DNA from: RGIG9115 sp045128915
Lineage (GTDB): Bacteria; Bacillota; Clostridia; UBA1381
Direction: 5' to 3'
DNA: 64,000 nucleotides
NCBI GenBank assembly: GCA_045128915.1
Contig: JBGVIT010000059.1
Location: 1-64,000 of the forward strand
Shown here: piece by piece, positions 6,449 to 15,312 of the stretch
Layout of the letters: each line of letters opens with the position of its first letter
How positions within the stretch are numbered: the first letter of the stretch is position 1
The notes under the pieces: model-generated
What the model saw: the letters and a program-made list of their open reading frames with translations, nothing else
What the model was told of the DNA's origin: nothing
Databases searched by the model: none
Program-made: the position numbers and the translations under genes

Positions 6449-8488
6449 TTACTGAATAATACTTGCGTAGTAAAGTGACCAATCCTGGTCGTTTGCCCAT
6501 GCATCGTAGTTTTTGCCCCACCAAGTACCTACTTTCAAATGTCGGTCATAGTGCATAGGGTCCGATGAATATTGTACAACCTTGTAAGGATACAGATAGT
6601 TGTTTGCTGCAAATCCGTCTTCTCTGTAAATACAAAGATTTCCACCGATGTTATTTTTAATAATATTTGAGTGCTTATTATGTCCTGAGGCTTTATCGTA
6701 CCAATAATATGTCCAAGATGTGAGGATGCTCCAGTAATGAGGGAACAAATCTCCGCAAGAACGACGTTTACCGAACCAATATCTGTCCCAATATCTGATT
6801 GTGCCGCAGTTAAGGTGGAAATCAGGCTGCTTTGCGTAGAATGGTTGTGACATGGTTTCGTATTTATGAGCACAGTCAAGATATTTTTTATCGCCGGTAA
6901 TTATGTATGCCTGACAAAGATATGTGCACATACAGTTTGGAGCCTCCTGAGCATAGACAACTTCGTGAGAAGAGGTCTGTCTGTTTGGGTCAAGAATTGA
7001 ATCGGCATGGATGAGGAACTGCTTTATAAACTCCTGGCGAAGCTCTGAAAAGCCTTCTTTTTCCAAGCAATCTGCCAAGTTCACGGCTTCAATGCATTGA
7101 GAGTCTTGAGTATAGTTTCCAAAACCATAATATTTAAGCATAATTTTGCCGGCAATTTCTATATATTCAGCTTTTCCGGTTAGATGGTACCACTCCATGT
7201 AATAATCACTGAGCCAGGGGAAGTTGTAAATTCTTAAATGGTTGTTTTTGTGGCAAACGTCACCGTAAGCCATTCCCGTTTCCTTGTCAAGAAGCTCACG
7301 TTCAATAAATTCTCTGTGCTTCGTAATTGATGCCATGAGCTTTTCGTCATATCTTTTTTGAAGCTGACGAAGCACTATAAGTCCCATGGCAATACGCTCT
7401 CTGTTTGTGTTGTGGTCATTTTCGCCGTTTCTGTAATAAACACCTTTTGTTTCGTCATCATAAATAAGGTAAGCTCCGTCCAGATGGCTGCCCTTGGCGT
7501 GATACTGCTGTTTCTCGGCAATGAAGTATGCTCTTTTCTCCAATATTTCATCTACTGACGGCATAATGTTTATTGTCAGCCAGGTTGTTTTTCCATCAAT
7601 GTCGGCTGTTATTTTTTTTGCGCCCAGTGTATCAAAGCTTAGAATTAAAGATGCATTATTGACTCCTTTTTCAAGCTTGAATTTTTCGTTCTCTGTATAT
7701 ATTACAGCATTCTCCCATGGAGTGTGGCTTTCTAAGAAAAGGTTGATTTTCTCCTTTGGCTTTGCGGTATAAGCTTCGGCAAAAAACCTTAAAGGAACAT
7801 TATCTGTAAGCATCTCGTCGGGTTTTGTGTTTTGGAAGTTATACACAAATTCATAAACCATGCTTTTTCCGGGCGGAATGATACATTCTCTTGGATGAAG
7901 TACAATAGCGCCTCTGTAAGCTGAGGTTCCACGTGTTTTTGATATATCATAAGATATGGAATAATCATCAATAGCACCTTGCTTGGTTTCCATTACAAGA
8001 TAAGGCGCTTCTCCGTTGCATCGGACAGAATAAATCCAGCACACATCCCCGCCGCACCATATATGGTTGTTACATTTGTTTGTTAAAAGATGAAAAATAT
8101 CTTTGGCGGTAGAGTAGTTGCACTGATATGGATATGGGATGCCGAAATTTTCTTTGGTGAGAAAAAACTCTGCATCGTTTGTATTGGTAATGGTGTATTT
8201 TTCTGAATACCCTTTATCAGTAAAAGTTTTTTCAATTACCAGTTCAAGCCCTGTCATTTCGCTGTGGAAGGGCAAAGCTCCAGGTGCCTTGCTTGAAAAA
8301 ACAGCAGTAGCGGAGTTGTCTTTCAGTTGTACTGTTTTTGTTTCAAAGCCCTCGGGAATTCCCCATATAATATCTTCATGGACCCAATTCATTGCATAGC
8401 GGTCATTTGCCTGATAAATGCCCTCAGTAATTCCTGTTTTATCATTAATTTTAATTATAATGTTATGATTTTGAAGCTTCATGGACAA
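6449..8488 (-). CDS. six-hairpin glycosidase-like protein
   Basis: A 679-residue protein that I do not recognise at family level. The first 300 residues look beta-rich, with a conserved WxxEDIIWGIP-type start. Residues about 320-679 are helical and rich in Trp, Tyr and His, with repeated aromatic segments (WLSDYYMEWYHL, YWDRYWFGKR, HYWSILTSWTYYWY), as in (alpha/alpha)6 six-hairpin barrels of glycoside hydrolases and polysaccharide lyases. There is no signal peptide, so it likely acts in the cytoplasm on imported oligosaccharides. It lies between rhaA and a divergent AraC regulator, which hints at rhamnose- or uronate-containing substrates. ATG follows GGAGG at about 7 nt. Confidence 0.75.
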   Translation of the reverse strand: MSMKLQNHNIIIKINDKTGITEGIYQANDRYAMNWVHEDIIWGIPEGFETKTVQLKDNSATAVFSSKAPGALPFHSEMTGLELVIEKTFTDKGYSEKYTITNTNDAEFFLTKENFGIPYPYQCNYSTAKDIFHLLTNKCNNHIWCGGDVCWIYSVRCNGEAPYLVMETKQGAIDDYSISYDISKTRGTSAYRGAIVLHPRECIIPPGKSMVYEFVYNFQNTKPDEMLTDNVPLRFFAEAYTAKPKEKINLFLESHTPWENAVIYTENEKFKLEKGVNNASLILSFDTLGAKKITADIDGKTTWLTINIMPSVDEILEKRAYFIAEKQQYHAKGSHLDGAYLIYDDETKGVYYRNGENDHNTNRERIAMGLIVLRQLQKRYDEKLMASITKHREFIERELLDKETGMAYGDVCHKNNHLRIYNFPWLSDYYMEWYHLTGKAEYIEIAGKIMLKYYGFGNYTQDSQCIEAVNLADCLEKEGFSELRQEFIKQFLIHADSILDPNRQTSSHEVVYAQEAPNCMCTYLCQAYIITGDKKYLDCAHKYETMSQPFYAKQPDFHLNCGTIRYWDRYWFGKRRSCGDLFPHYWSILTSWTYYWYDKASGHNKHSNIIKNNIGGNLCIYREDGFAANNYLYPYKVVQYSSDPMHYDRHLKVGTWWGKNYDAWANDQDWSLYYASIIQ

Positions 8489-8593
8489 AACCTCCTTTTG
8501 TTTGATTGTATTTTATCATGTTTATGTGATACATTCCATAGACAAATAAAAGAAAAATATGGACTAATCAACAACCAAATCGCAAAAAAGACG

Positions 8594-8622
8594 TTGAAAA
8601 CAGCTTGTTTATGTGGTATAAT
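8594..8622 (+). promoter_or_regulatory. promoter for second AraC regulator
   Basis: TTGAAA, 17 nt, TATAAT, about 30 nt before the start at 8653, inside the divergent region with the glycosidase-like gene. Confidence 0.75.
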
Positions 8623-8652
8623 ATAGACAAATAGTTAAACAGGAGTTAGATT

Positions 8653-9477
8653 ATGGTAGCAAGACAAAATTATTTCCATACAAAAACGTTGCACGACGCA
8701 AATTTATTTATAGACTCTCTACCCCTTGCGATTAACTGTGCAGGGGTGGAATATTATCATGCGCCGTTCAGGTCGGGGGCCTGCAGAAAAGATTACAGTC
8801 TGGTGTATGTTATAAACGGAGAGCTGGATTTTTGGGTAGATGATTATGAGATAAAAGTGAAACAAGGTCATTTTATAATAATTAGTCCTATAAAAAGTGA
8901 GTTTGGTACTAAGGGGGATTTCCTTAACTATTATTGGCTTAATTTCACCGGCAACCACGGGAGACAAATAGTTGAACAAATGGGGTTTCAGACAGAAAAG
9001 GCGTATGAGATAGGAATGTGTGATGACGTCAGAGAACTTTATGAGGCAATATTTTCCGAGTTTATTCTAAACGACAGCTTGTTTCGCATAGCGTCGGCTG
9101 CTAAGCTTGCGGAGCTTATGACGTTGCTGGCAAGAAAAGCTTTTAATAGCAGAAAAGAGTGTCTTCACACAATAGAGTACATTCATCGGCATTATAACGA
9201 GAACATATCCGTTGCTGCTCTTGCAGAAAAGGAAAACATGAGTATATCCAATTACCGTACGTTGTTTAAGAGGGCTATGAAAATGTCTCCGCAGGAGTAT
9301 ATACTTATGCAAAGAATCAATGCAGCTTGCTTTTACCTTAAGCAAAGTGAATATTCCGTAAGTGAAATATCATCTGTAATCGGATATGAGGATCAATTTT
9401 ATTTCAGCAGGATTTTCAAGAAAAAGACGGGAATTTCACCTTACGGATACAGAAAGAAATATTCATCTTTGGTGTAA
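8653..9477 (+). CDS. AraC-family transcriptional regulator
   Basis: A 274-residue regulator. The N-terminal cupin (about 20-110) contains the DYSLVYVINGELDFWVD sensor strands, and residues about 175-274 form the AraC double helix-turn-helix with GYEDQFYFSRIFKKKTG near the end. ATG follows AACAGGAG. It is divergent from the six-hairpin protein gene, the most likely target. The inducing sugar cannot be read from sequence. Confidence 0.9.
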   Translation: MVARQNYFHTKTLHDANLFIDSLPLAINCAGVEYYHAPFRSGACRKDYSLVYVINGELDFWVDDYEIKVKQGHFIIISPIKSEFGTKGDFLNYYWLNFTGNHGRQIVEQMGFQTEKAYEIGMCDDVRELYEAIFSEFILNDSLFRIASAAKLAELMTLLARKAFNSRKECLHTIEYIHRHYNENISVAALAEKENMSISNYRTLFKRAMKMSPQEYILMQRINAACFYLKQSEYSVSEISSVIGYEDQFYFSRIFKKKTGISPYGYRKKYSSLV

Positions 9478-9671
9478 TGTGTAAATTTGTAGGAAATTAA
9501 TAAATTCTGCATCCTTAAAAAGCCTTCAAAATCGCCCGATTGTGTGGTTAGCGGCTTGCTAACCCAATATATAGTGGGTAATAATTTGAAAATTTGTTTA
9601 TTAAGTGTAAAATGACCAAAAAAACTATAAAAAACGAAATAAGTTTGTATATGATTTTTTGCTCAAAAAGC
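9478..9671. other. intergenic, AT-rich with one small hairpin
   Basis: Between the AraC gene and the ribosomal promoter. The only structure seen is GGTTAGC/GCTAACC (9546-9564), overlapped by a second possible stem ACCC/GGGT to about 9579. There is no T-run, so it is a poor terminator. No ORF is credible here. Confidence 0.5.
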
Positions 9672-9700
9672 TTGCATTTGCTGGATTTTTCGTGTATAAT
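9672..9700 (+). promoter_or_regulatory. main promoter of the S10-spc-alpha operon
   Basis: TTGCAT, 17 nt, TATAAT, predicting transcription from about 9707. A weaker TTGTGA/TAAAAT-like pair follows at about 9708-9735. Expression would start some 340 nt before rpsJ, leaving a long leader. Confidence 0.7.
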
Positions 9701-9706
9701 GGTATC

Positions 9707-10047
9707 GTTGTGACAAATGTGTATTGGTGTAAAATTCAATACAAAACAATCGATGAAGCGGGAGGTTGCAACCCTTTGAGGTTGGTTTTTCCGTGGAGAA
9801 TGTCCGATTCACGAAACCGGGCGACAGTCACGTTTTCTGAGCTTAATACAGCGAACAATCCCGAACCTGTGTAGGGGGAGTTTGCGCTTTTTTGCCGAAA
9901 ACGTACAAGACTAAGATGCCCAATTCTCGCAAAACTTGAGATTGGGTTTTTATTTGAGGGTGGCACGAAACACCCGGCGGTGTGTGCAATTTTCATTAGG
10001 AGCTGTCGTGCGTTCACAATGCAAAAATTAATCAAGGAGGGAAAAAC
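9707..10047 (+). promoter_or_regulatory. structured leader of the ribosomal operon
   Basis: A 340-nt untranslated leader. Early GC-rich elements include CAACC/GGTTG around 9769-9784 and a GGTTGCAACC palindrome. In the middle are a terminator-like hairpin at 9919-9951 and, after it, an outer stem GCACGA (9963-9968) with TCGTGC (10006-10011) enclosing ACACC/GGTGT (9970-9983). This is the layout of an attenuated r-protein leader. Autogenous control of the S10 operon by L4 is known in E. coli; which protein, if any, acts here is inference. Confidence 0.6.
9919..9951 (+). terminator. attenuator-like terminator inside the S10 leader
   Basis: CCCAATTCTC and GAGATTGGG (one bulge) enclose GCAAAACTT, followed by TTTTT. 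It sits about 210 nt after the predicted start and 97 nt before rpsJ, so readthrough would be required for ribosomal protein synthesis. Confidence 0.7.
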
Positions 10048-10359
10048 ATGGCAGCAAGCAAAATCAGAATCAAGCTTAAGGCTTATGATCATGCAGTTCT
10101 TGATCAGTCAGCGGAAAAGATTGTTGAAATCGCAAAGAGAACAGGTGCTAAGGTATCAGGTCCTATTCCGCTTCCGACAGATAAGGAGATTATAACAATC
10201 CTCAGAGCTGTGCATAAGTACAAGGATTCTAGAGAACAGTTCGAAAGAAGAACTCACAAGAGATTGATCGACATCTTGGTTCCTGGCGAAAAGACATTGG
10301 AATCACTTATCAAGATTGATCTTCCCGCAGGCGTTGAAATTAACGTAATCCAGAAATAA
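10048..10359 (+). CDS. rpsJ: 30S ribosomal protein S10
   Basis: S10 of the small-subunit head, also the NusE antitermination partner of NusB. It has 103 residues with the conserved start KIRIKLKAYDHAVLD, a VSGPIPLPT loop and a C-terminal IDLPAGVEI. ATG follows AAGGAGGG. First gene of the operon. Confidence 0.98.
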   Translation: MAASKIRIKLKAYDHAVLDQSAEKIVEIAKRTGAKVSGPIPLPTDKEIITILRAVHKYKDSREQFERRTHKRLIDILVPGEKTLESLIKIDLPAGVEINVIQK

Positions 10360-10387
10360 TTTCAAAACCCGCAAAAACAAAGTGCAG

Positions 10388-10432
10388 TAGCCAATGGCTA
10401 TGATGCAGGTCATGTTCGCGCAAAGCGTGAAC
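10388..10432 (+). promoter_or_regulatory. two hairpins in the rpsJ-rplC gap
   Basis: The 101-nt gap holds TAGCC/GGCTA (10388-10400) and GTTCGCG/CGTGAAC (10414-10432, one G-T pair). No T-run follows, so these are not terminators. They may shape translation or processing before rplC. Confidence 0.45.
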
Positions 10433-10460
10433 CAATAACTGTAATAGGAGGAATTTCTAA

Positions 10461-11090
10461 ATGAAAAAAGCAATTTTAGGAACAAAAATCGGTATGACTC
10501 AGATTTTCAACGAAGACGGAAGAGTAGTACCGGTAACCGTTATTCTTGCCGGTCCCTGTACAGTAGTGCAGAAGAAGACAGTTGAAACAGACGGTTACGA
10601 TGCCGTTCAGGTAGGTTACGGCGAGGTTAAAGAAAAGAGCCTCAACAAGCCTATGAAGGGCCATTTCGCAAAGGCAGACACTGCCGCAAAGAAATATTTA
10701 AGAGAATTCAGACTTGAGGACATCTCAGCGCTGAATGTTGGAGATGAAATCAAAGCAGATACATTTGAAGCCGGAGAAAAAGTTGATGTAACCGGTATCA
10801 GCAAAGGTAAAGGCTTTGCAGGTCCGATGAAGAGATGGGGACTCCACAGAGGTCCTATGACTCACGGTTCAGGTTACCACAGAGGTTCCGGTTCTATGGG
10901 CGCTTGCTCAAGCCCCGGCCGCGTTATGAAGGGAAAGAAGCTTCCCGGACACATGGGCGTTGAAAAAGTAACAGTTCAGAATCTTGAAGTTGTTAAAGTA
11001 AACGCTGAAGAAAACATTATTCTGATCAAAGGTGCAGTTCCCGGTGCTAAGGGCGGACTTATCACTATCAGAAATAGTGTGAAAGCATAA
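10461..11090 (+). CDS. rplC: 50S ribosomal protein L3
   Basis: L3, an early assembly protein binding 23S rRNA near its 3' end. It has 209 residues and starts KKAILGTKIGMTQIF. The signature MKRWGLHRGPMTHGSGYHR reaches toward the peptidyl transferase centre. ATG follows AGGAGG. Complete and ordinary. Confidence 0.98.
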   Translation: MKKAILGTKIGMTQIFNEDGRVVPVTVILAGPCTVVQKKTVETDGYDAVQVGYGEVKEKSLNKPMKGHFAKADTAAKKYLREFRLEDISALNVGDEIKADTFEAGEKVDVTGISKGKGFAGPMKRWGLHRGPMTHGSGYHRGSGSMGACSSPGRVMKGKKLPGHMGVEKVTVQNLEVVKVNAEENIILIKGAVPGAKGGLITIRNSVKA

Positions 11091-11119
11091 CGAGGATTTT
11101 GGGAAAGGAGGATATAAGT

Positions 11120-11740
11120 ATGCCAACAGTAGCTTTATATAATATGGAAGGCAAGGAAGTAGGCACAATCGAACTTGCAGAAAGCATTTTCGGAGTAGAA
11201 GTAAACGGCCCCGTAGTTCACGAGGTTGTTAAAAACTACCTTGCAAATCAGAGACAAGGCACACAGAGCACTAAGACACGTACAGAAGTACGCGGCGGTG
11301 GCATCAAGCCTTGGAGACAAAAGGGAACAGGTCGTGCAAGACAGGGTTCAATCCGCGCTCCACAGTGGACAGGCGGTGGCGTTGCACTCGGACCTAAGCC
11401 CAGAGATTATCGCTATTCAGTAAATAAGAAGATTAAGAGAATAGCTCTTAAATCAGCTCTTTCATCAAAGGTTGCAACAAACGACTTTATCGTAGTTGAC
11501 GGACTTAAGATGGAGGAAGTTAAGACAGCTAAGATTGCATCAATGCTCAAAGCGTTGAATGCTGAAAAGGCTCTCGTAGTAACAGCTGACCTTGATAAGA
11601 ACGTATATCTCTCAGCAAGAAACATTAAGAACGTTAAGCCAACTTACGTTTCACAGCTTAACACTTATGAAGTTGTTAAATATACAAAGTTCGTTGTTGC
11701 AAAAGAAGCCGTTGAAAAAATCCAGGAGGTACTTGCATAA
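11120..11740 (+). CDS. rplD: 50S ribosomal protein L4
   Basis: L4 lines the nascent peptide exit tunnel and in E. coli regulates its own operon. The tunnel-loop signature RGGGIKPWRQKGTGRARQGS is present. A TTG seven codons upstream (11099) keeps frame, but AAAGGAGG at 11104-11111 lies inside that extension and points to ATG 11120, giving 206 residues. The stop overlaps the rplW start by one base. Confidence 0.97.
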   Translation: MPTVALYNMEGKEVGTIELAESIFGVEVNGPVVHEVVKNYLANQRQGTQSTKTRTEVRGGGIKPWRQKGTGRARQGSIRAPQWTGGGVALGPKPRDYRYSVNKKIKRIALKSALSSKVATNDFIVVDGLKMEEVKTAKIASMLKALNAEKALVVTADLDKNVYLSARNIKNVKPTYVSQLNTYEVVKYTKFVVAKEAVEKIQEVLA

Positions 11741-12042
11741 TGAATTCATACGATATAGTAAGAAGACCAATTATCTCCGAGCGTTCAATGACTCCGGTAT
11801 TTGACCGTGAGGGTAACGAAATCAAAAAATACACTTTTGAAGTGCCCATGAGCGCAAATAAGATTGAGATAAAGAAAGCCGTTGAAGAAGTATTCGGCGT
11901 AACAGTAGCAAAGGTGAACACAATGCACGTTCTCGGCAAGATGAAGAGAATGGGCAGATATGAAGGACGTCGCCCCAGCTACAAGAAGGCAATAGTAACA
12001 CTTGCCAAGGGTTCAAAGACAATCGAGCTTCTCGAGATGTAA
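11740..12042 (+). CDS. rplW: 50S ribosomal protein L23
   Basis: L23 sits at the exit-tunnel rim and docks trigger factor and SRP. It has 100 residues with the start IVRRPIISERSM and the basic MGRYEGRRPSYKKAIVTLA segment. It overlaps rplD by one base (TAATG), so translation is likely coupled. Confidence 0.97.
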   Translation: MNSYDIVRRPIISERSMTPVFDREGNEIKKYTFEVPMSANKIEIKKAVEEVFGVTVAKVNTMHVLGKMKRMGRYEGRRPSYKKAIVTLAKGSKTIELLEM

Positions 12043-12083
12043 TCTGAAACCCACATGATTTGAGATAAGGAGTGAAAAGGATA

Positions 12084-12917
12084 ATGGCTATTAAAAAGTA
12101 TAATCCTACTTCGCCTGCCAGAAGATTTATGACGGTAAGTGATTTCTCAGAAATCACAAAGTTTGAGCCTGAGCGTTCATTGCTTGCAAAGAAAAAGAAG
12201 AATGCAGGTAGAAACTCATACGGCAGAATCACAGTTCGTCACAGAGGCGGCGGAAACAGAAAGAAATACAGAATTATTGACTTTAAGAGAAATAAGGACG
12301 GAATTGCAGCAACAGTTATCGGCATCGAATACGATCCTAACAGATCAGCAAATATCGCACTTATTCAGTACGAAGACGGAACAAAAGCTTATATACTTGC
12401 TCCCCAGGGACTTACTGACGGAGATAAGGTAATAAGCGGCCCCGGCGCAGATATTAAGCCCGGTAATGCACTTTTCATAAAAGATATTCCCGTAGGTACT
12501 CTTATCCACAACATTGAGCTTTATCCCGGCAAGGGCGGACAGCTCGTTCGTTCAGCAGGCGTAAGCGCACAGCTTATGGCAAAAGAGGGCGAATATGCTC
12601 AGGTAAGACTTCCAAGCGGCGAAGTTCGTATGATAAGACTTAATTGTAAGGCAACAATCGGCGTTATAGGTAACGAACAGCATGAAAACATTTCTATCGG
12701 TAAAGCCGGCAGAAAGCGTCACATGGGTTGGAGACCTACTGTTCGAGGCGTTGTTATGAACCCGAACGACCATCCTCACGGTGGTGGTGAAGGTAAATCA
12801 CCTATCGGTCGTCCCGCGCCTGTTACTCCTTGGGGTAAACCGGCACTCGGCTTGAAGACCAGAAAGAAAAAGAACAAATCAAACAAGTTTATCATAAAGA
12901 GAAGAAACGACAAATAA
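12084..12917 (+). CDS. rplB: 50S ribosomal protein L2
   Basis: L2 is needed for subunit association and peptidyl transferase activity. The C-terminal signature HPHGGGEGKSPIGRP is present. A GTG at 12072 is in frame, but ATG 12084 gives the standard MAIKKYNPTSP start, 277 residues, with ATAAGGAG about 11 nt upstream. Confidence 0.97.
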   Translation: MAIKKYNPTSPARRFMTVSDFSEITKFEPERSLLAKKKKNAGRNSYGRITVRHRGGGNRKKYRIIDFKRNKDGIAATVIGIEYDPNRSANIALIQYEDGTKAYILAPQGLTDGDKVISGPGADIKPGNALFIKDIPVGTLIHNIELYPGKGGQLVRSAGVSAQLMAKEGEYAQVRLPSGEVRMIRLNCKATIGVIGNEQHENISIGKAGRKRHMGWRPTVRGVVMNPNDHPHGGGEGKSPIGRPAPVTPWGKPALGLKTRKKKNKSNKFIIKRRNDK

Positions 12918-12951
12918 TTAAGTTTTATTGTTTCCGAGAGGAGGAATATAA

Positions 12952-13224
12952 ATGGGTAGATCACTTAAAAAGGGACCTTTCGTTGAAGAGCGCCTCATGA
13001 AGAGAATTGATGCAATGAACGCTGCAAACGAAAAGAAGGTTGTAAAGACCTGGTCAAGAGCATCAACGATTTTCCCTGAAATGGTAGGTCATACTATTGC
13101 TGTTCACGACGGCAGAAAACATGTTCCGGTATTCATAAGTGAGGATATGGTTGGTCACAGACTTGGCGAATTTGCTCCCACAAGAACCTTTAAAGGTCAT
13201 GCCGGTGCTAAAACATCCAGATAA
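12952..13224 (+). CDS. rpsS: 30S ribosomal protein S19
   Basis: S19 of the small-subunit head, partner of S13. It has 90 residues starting GRSLKKGPFVEERL, with signature GHRLGEFAPTRTFKGH. ATG follows GAGGAGG. Confidence 0.98.
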   Translation: MGRSLKKGPFVEERLMKRIDAMNAANEKKVVKTWSRASTIFPEMVGHTIAVHDGRKHVPVFISEDMVGHRLGEFAPTRTFKGHAGAKTSR

Positions 13225-13276
13225 TTTATTATATATAAGAATAAATTGCTTATAAATCGAAAGGAGGTTTCCGGTA

Positions 13277-13615
13277 ATGGAAGCACGCGCAGTATTAAGA
13301 TACGCTCGTATATCACCCAGAAAGATGAAGATTGTGCTTGACCTTATAAGAAACAAGCCTGTCAACGTTGCAATGGGCATACTGAAAAATACACCCAAAT
13401 CAGCAAGTGAATATCTCGAAAAGCTTTTGGCATCAGCTATTGCCAATGCAGAGAACAATCACAATTTGGACAAAAAGAAATTATATGTTGCAGAATGTTA
13501 TGCAACTCAGGGCCCCACTCTCAAGAGAATCAGACCGAGAGCACAGGGCAGAGCATTCAGAATCATGAAGAAAACAAGTCATGTTACTATGGTTTTGAAG
13601 GAAATGCAAGACTAA
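13277..13615 (+). CDS. rplV: 50S ribosomal protein L22
   Basis: L22 helps form the exit tunnel. It has 112 residues with the start EARAVLRYARISPRKMK and the tunnel hairpin region TQGPTLKRIRPRAQGRA. ATG follows AAAGGAGG. Confidence 0.98.
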   Translation: MEARAVLRYARISPRKMKIVLDLIRNKPVNVAMGILKNTPKSASEYLEKLLASAIANAENNHNLDKKKLYVAECYATQGPTLKRIRPRAQGRAFRIMKKTSHVTMVLKEMQD

Positions 13616-13634
13616 TCGGAAAAGGAGGTTCATT

Positions 13635-14348
13635 ATGGGACAGAAAGTAAATCCGCACGGTCTTAGAGTCGGAATCATCAAAGATTGGGATTCTAAGTGG
13701 ATTGCAGGAAAGAAAGATTTCGGAGACCAGTTGGTTGAAGACTACAATATCAGAAAGTTCGTTAAGAAAGCTTGCTACGATTCCGGTGTTGCCAAGATTG
13801 CTATCGAAAGAAAGCAGAAGAAGGTTTACATCACAATCTACGCTGCTAAACCCGGTATCATAATCGGTAAGGGCGGAGCAGAAATCGATAAGCTTAAGCT
13901 TGACCTTGAAAAGATGACAGGTAAGGGCGTTAACGTTAATATCATGGAAGTTAAATCTCCTGATACAAACGCACAGCTCGTAGCTGAAAACATCGCAGCT
14001 CAGCTCGAAAGACGTGTATCCTTCAGACGTGCTATGAAGCAGGTTATGGGACGCGCAATGAAGCTCGGATGCCGAGGCATCAAAACTGCTGTTGCAGGAA
14101 GAGTTGGCGGAGCTGAAATCGCAAGAACAGAACAGTATCACGAGGGTACAATTCCCCTTCAGACACTTCGTGCAGATATCGATTATGGTTTTGCTGAAGC
14201 AAAAACAACATACGGTATCCTCGGCGTAAAGGTTTGGATCTATAAGGGTGAAGTCCTTGCTGATTCAAAGAAGTCTGTTGACGAAAAGCCCGAAAGACGC
14301 GAAAGAAGACAGCGTTCTGACAGAAAGCCGAAGGGAGGCAGACAATAA
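13635..14348 (+). CDS. rpsC: 30S ribosomal protein S3
   Basis: S3 lies at the mRNA entry site. It has 237 residues with a KH-type RNA-binding domain (PGIIIGKGGAEIDKLK near residue 75) and the C-terminal S3 domain (GRVGGAEIARTE). The final 25 residues are highly basic and repetitive. ATG follows AAAGGAGG, and the stop overlaps rplP by one base. Confidence 0.98.
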   Translation: MGQKVNPHGLRVGIIKDWDSKWIAGKKDFGDQLVEDYNIRKFVKKACYDSGVAKIAIERKQKKVYITIYAAKPGIIIGKGGAEIDKLKLDLEKMTGKGVNVNIMEVKSPDTNAQLVAENIAAQLERRVSFRRAMKQVMGRAMKLGCRGIKTAVAGRVGGAEIARTEQYHEGTIPLQTLRADIDYGFAEAKTTYGILGVKVWIYKGEVLADSKKSVDEKPERRERRQRSDRKPKGGRQ

Positions 14349-14770
14349 TGTTATTACCTAAGAGAGTTAAGTATAGAAGAGTAATGCGCGGAAGAATGAA
14401 GGGAAAAGCAACACGCGGCAACGTTGTTTCTAACGGCGAATTCGGTTTGCAGGCCCTTGAGCCCGCTTGGATTACTTCAAGACAGATTGAGGCTGCCCGT
14501 ATCGCTATGACAAGATATACAAAGCGTGGCGGTAAAGTATGGATAAAGATTTTCCCGGACAAGCCGATAACAAGAAAGCCCGCTGAAACTCGAATGGGTT
14601 CAGGTAAAGGTTCACCTGAATATTGGGTAGCAGTAGTTAAGCCCGGCAGAGTTATGTTCGAAATCGGCGGCGTTAGCGAAGAGGTAGCACGTGAAGCGCT
14701 CCGTCTTGCTATGCACAAACTTCCTATTAAATGTAAGTTTGTAAAACGTGAAGCAGAGGATGGTGAATAA
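14348..14770 (+). CDS. rplP: 50S ribosomal protein L16
   Basis: L16 shapes the A-site and helps organise tRNA in the large subunit. It has 140 residues with signature MGSGKGSPEYWVAVVKPG. The ATG overlaps the rpsC stop (TAATG), giving likely coupled translation. Confidence 0.98.
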   Translation: MLLPKRVKYRRVMRGRMKGKATRGNVVSNGEFGLQALEPAWITSRQIEAARIAMTRYTKRGGKVWIKIFPDKPITRKPAETRMGSGKGSPEYWVAVVKPGRVMFEIGGVSEEVAREALRLAMHKLPIKCKFVKREAEDGE

Positions 14771-14772
14771 GA

Positions 14773-14976
14773 ATGAAGATAAATGAGGTTAGAGAATTAT
14801 CAACAGCTGAGCTCGAAGAAAAGCTTGCTGAAATGAAGCAGGAGCTGTTCAACCTTAGATTTCAGAAGGCTGTAAACCAGCTCGAAAATCCAAAGAAGAT
14901 CGGTGACGTAAAGAAGACTATCGCTCGTATCTTGACAATTATTCACGAAAGAGATAACGAGCCTTCCGCTAACTAA
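14773..14976 (+). CDS. rpmC: 50S ribosomal protein L29
   Basis: L29 sits near the exit tunnel beside L23. It has 67 residues with the two-helix pattern ELSTAELEEKLAEMKQELFNLRFQ. It starts two bases after the rplP stop. Confidence 0.97.
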   Translation: MKINEVRELSTAELEEKLAEMKQELFNLRFQKAVNQLENPKKIGDVKKTIARILTIIHERDNEPSAN

Positions 14977-15034
14977 TGCGTGAAGCTTACGTCAAATAGA
15001 ATTTAGCATTGTTCTATGAAAGGAGGACGCTAAC

Positions 15035-15289
15035 GTGGAAAGAAACAACCGTAAGGTTAAAATCGGTAAAGTAGTAAGCGACAAGATGGATAAAACAATC
15101 GTTGTTGCAATAGAATACAGCGTAAAGCATCCGCTTTACGGCAAGGTTGTAAAGCGTACCTACAAGCTCAAGGCTCACGATGAGGAAAATATTTGTGCTG
15201 TAGGCGATAAGGTAAAGGTTATGGAAACAAGACCTCTGTCAAAGGATAAGAGATGGAGACTTGTTGAGATAGTCGAAAAGGCACAGTAA
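15035..15289 (+). CDS. rpsQ: 30S ribosomal protein S17
   Basis: S17 is a primary 16S rRNA binder. It has 84 residues of the OB fold with SDKMDKTIVVAIE and HPLYGKVVKRTYKLKAHDE. The start is GTG at 15035, chosen because AAAGGAGG stands about 8 nt upstream and no ATG fits. Confidence 0.97.
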   Translation: MERNNRKVKIGKVVSDKMDKTIVVAIEYSVKHPLYGKVVKRTYKLKAHDEENICAVGDKVKVMETRPLSKDKRWRLVEIVEKAQ

Positions 15290-15312
15290 TCGGCTAAAGG
15301 AGGAAGTTTAAT

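Noticed and set aside
9957..9985. T-box-like GGGTGGCACG stretch before rpsJ
   Set aside because: It lies after, not before, the terminator hairpin, and no specifier stem or tRNA-acceptor bulge context is visible.
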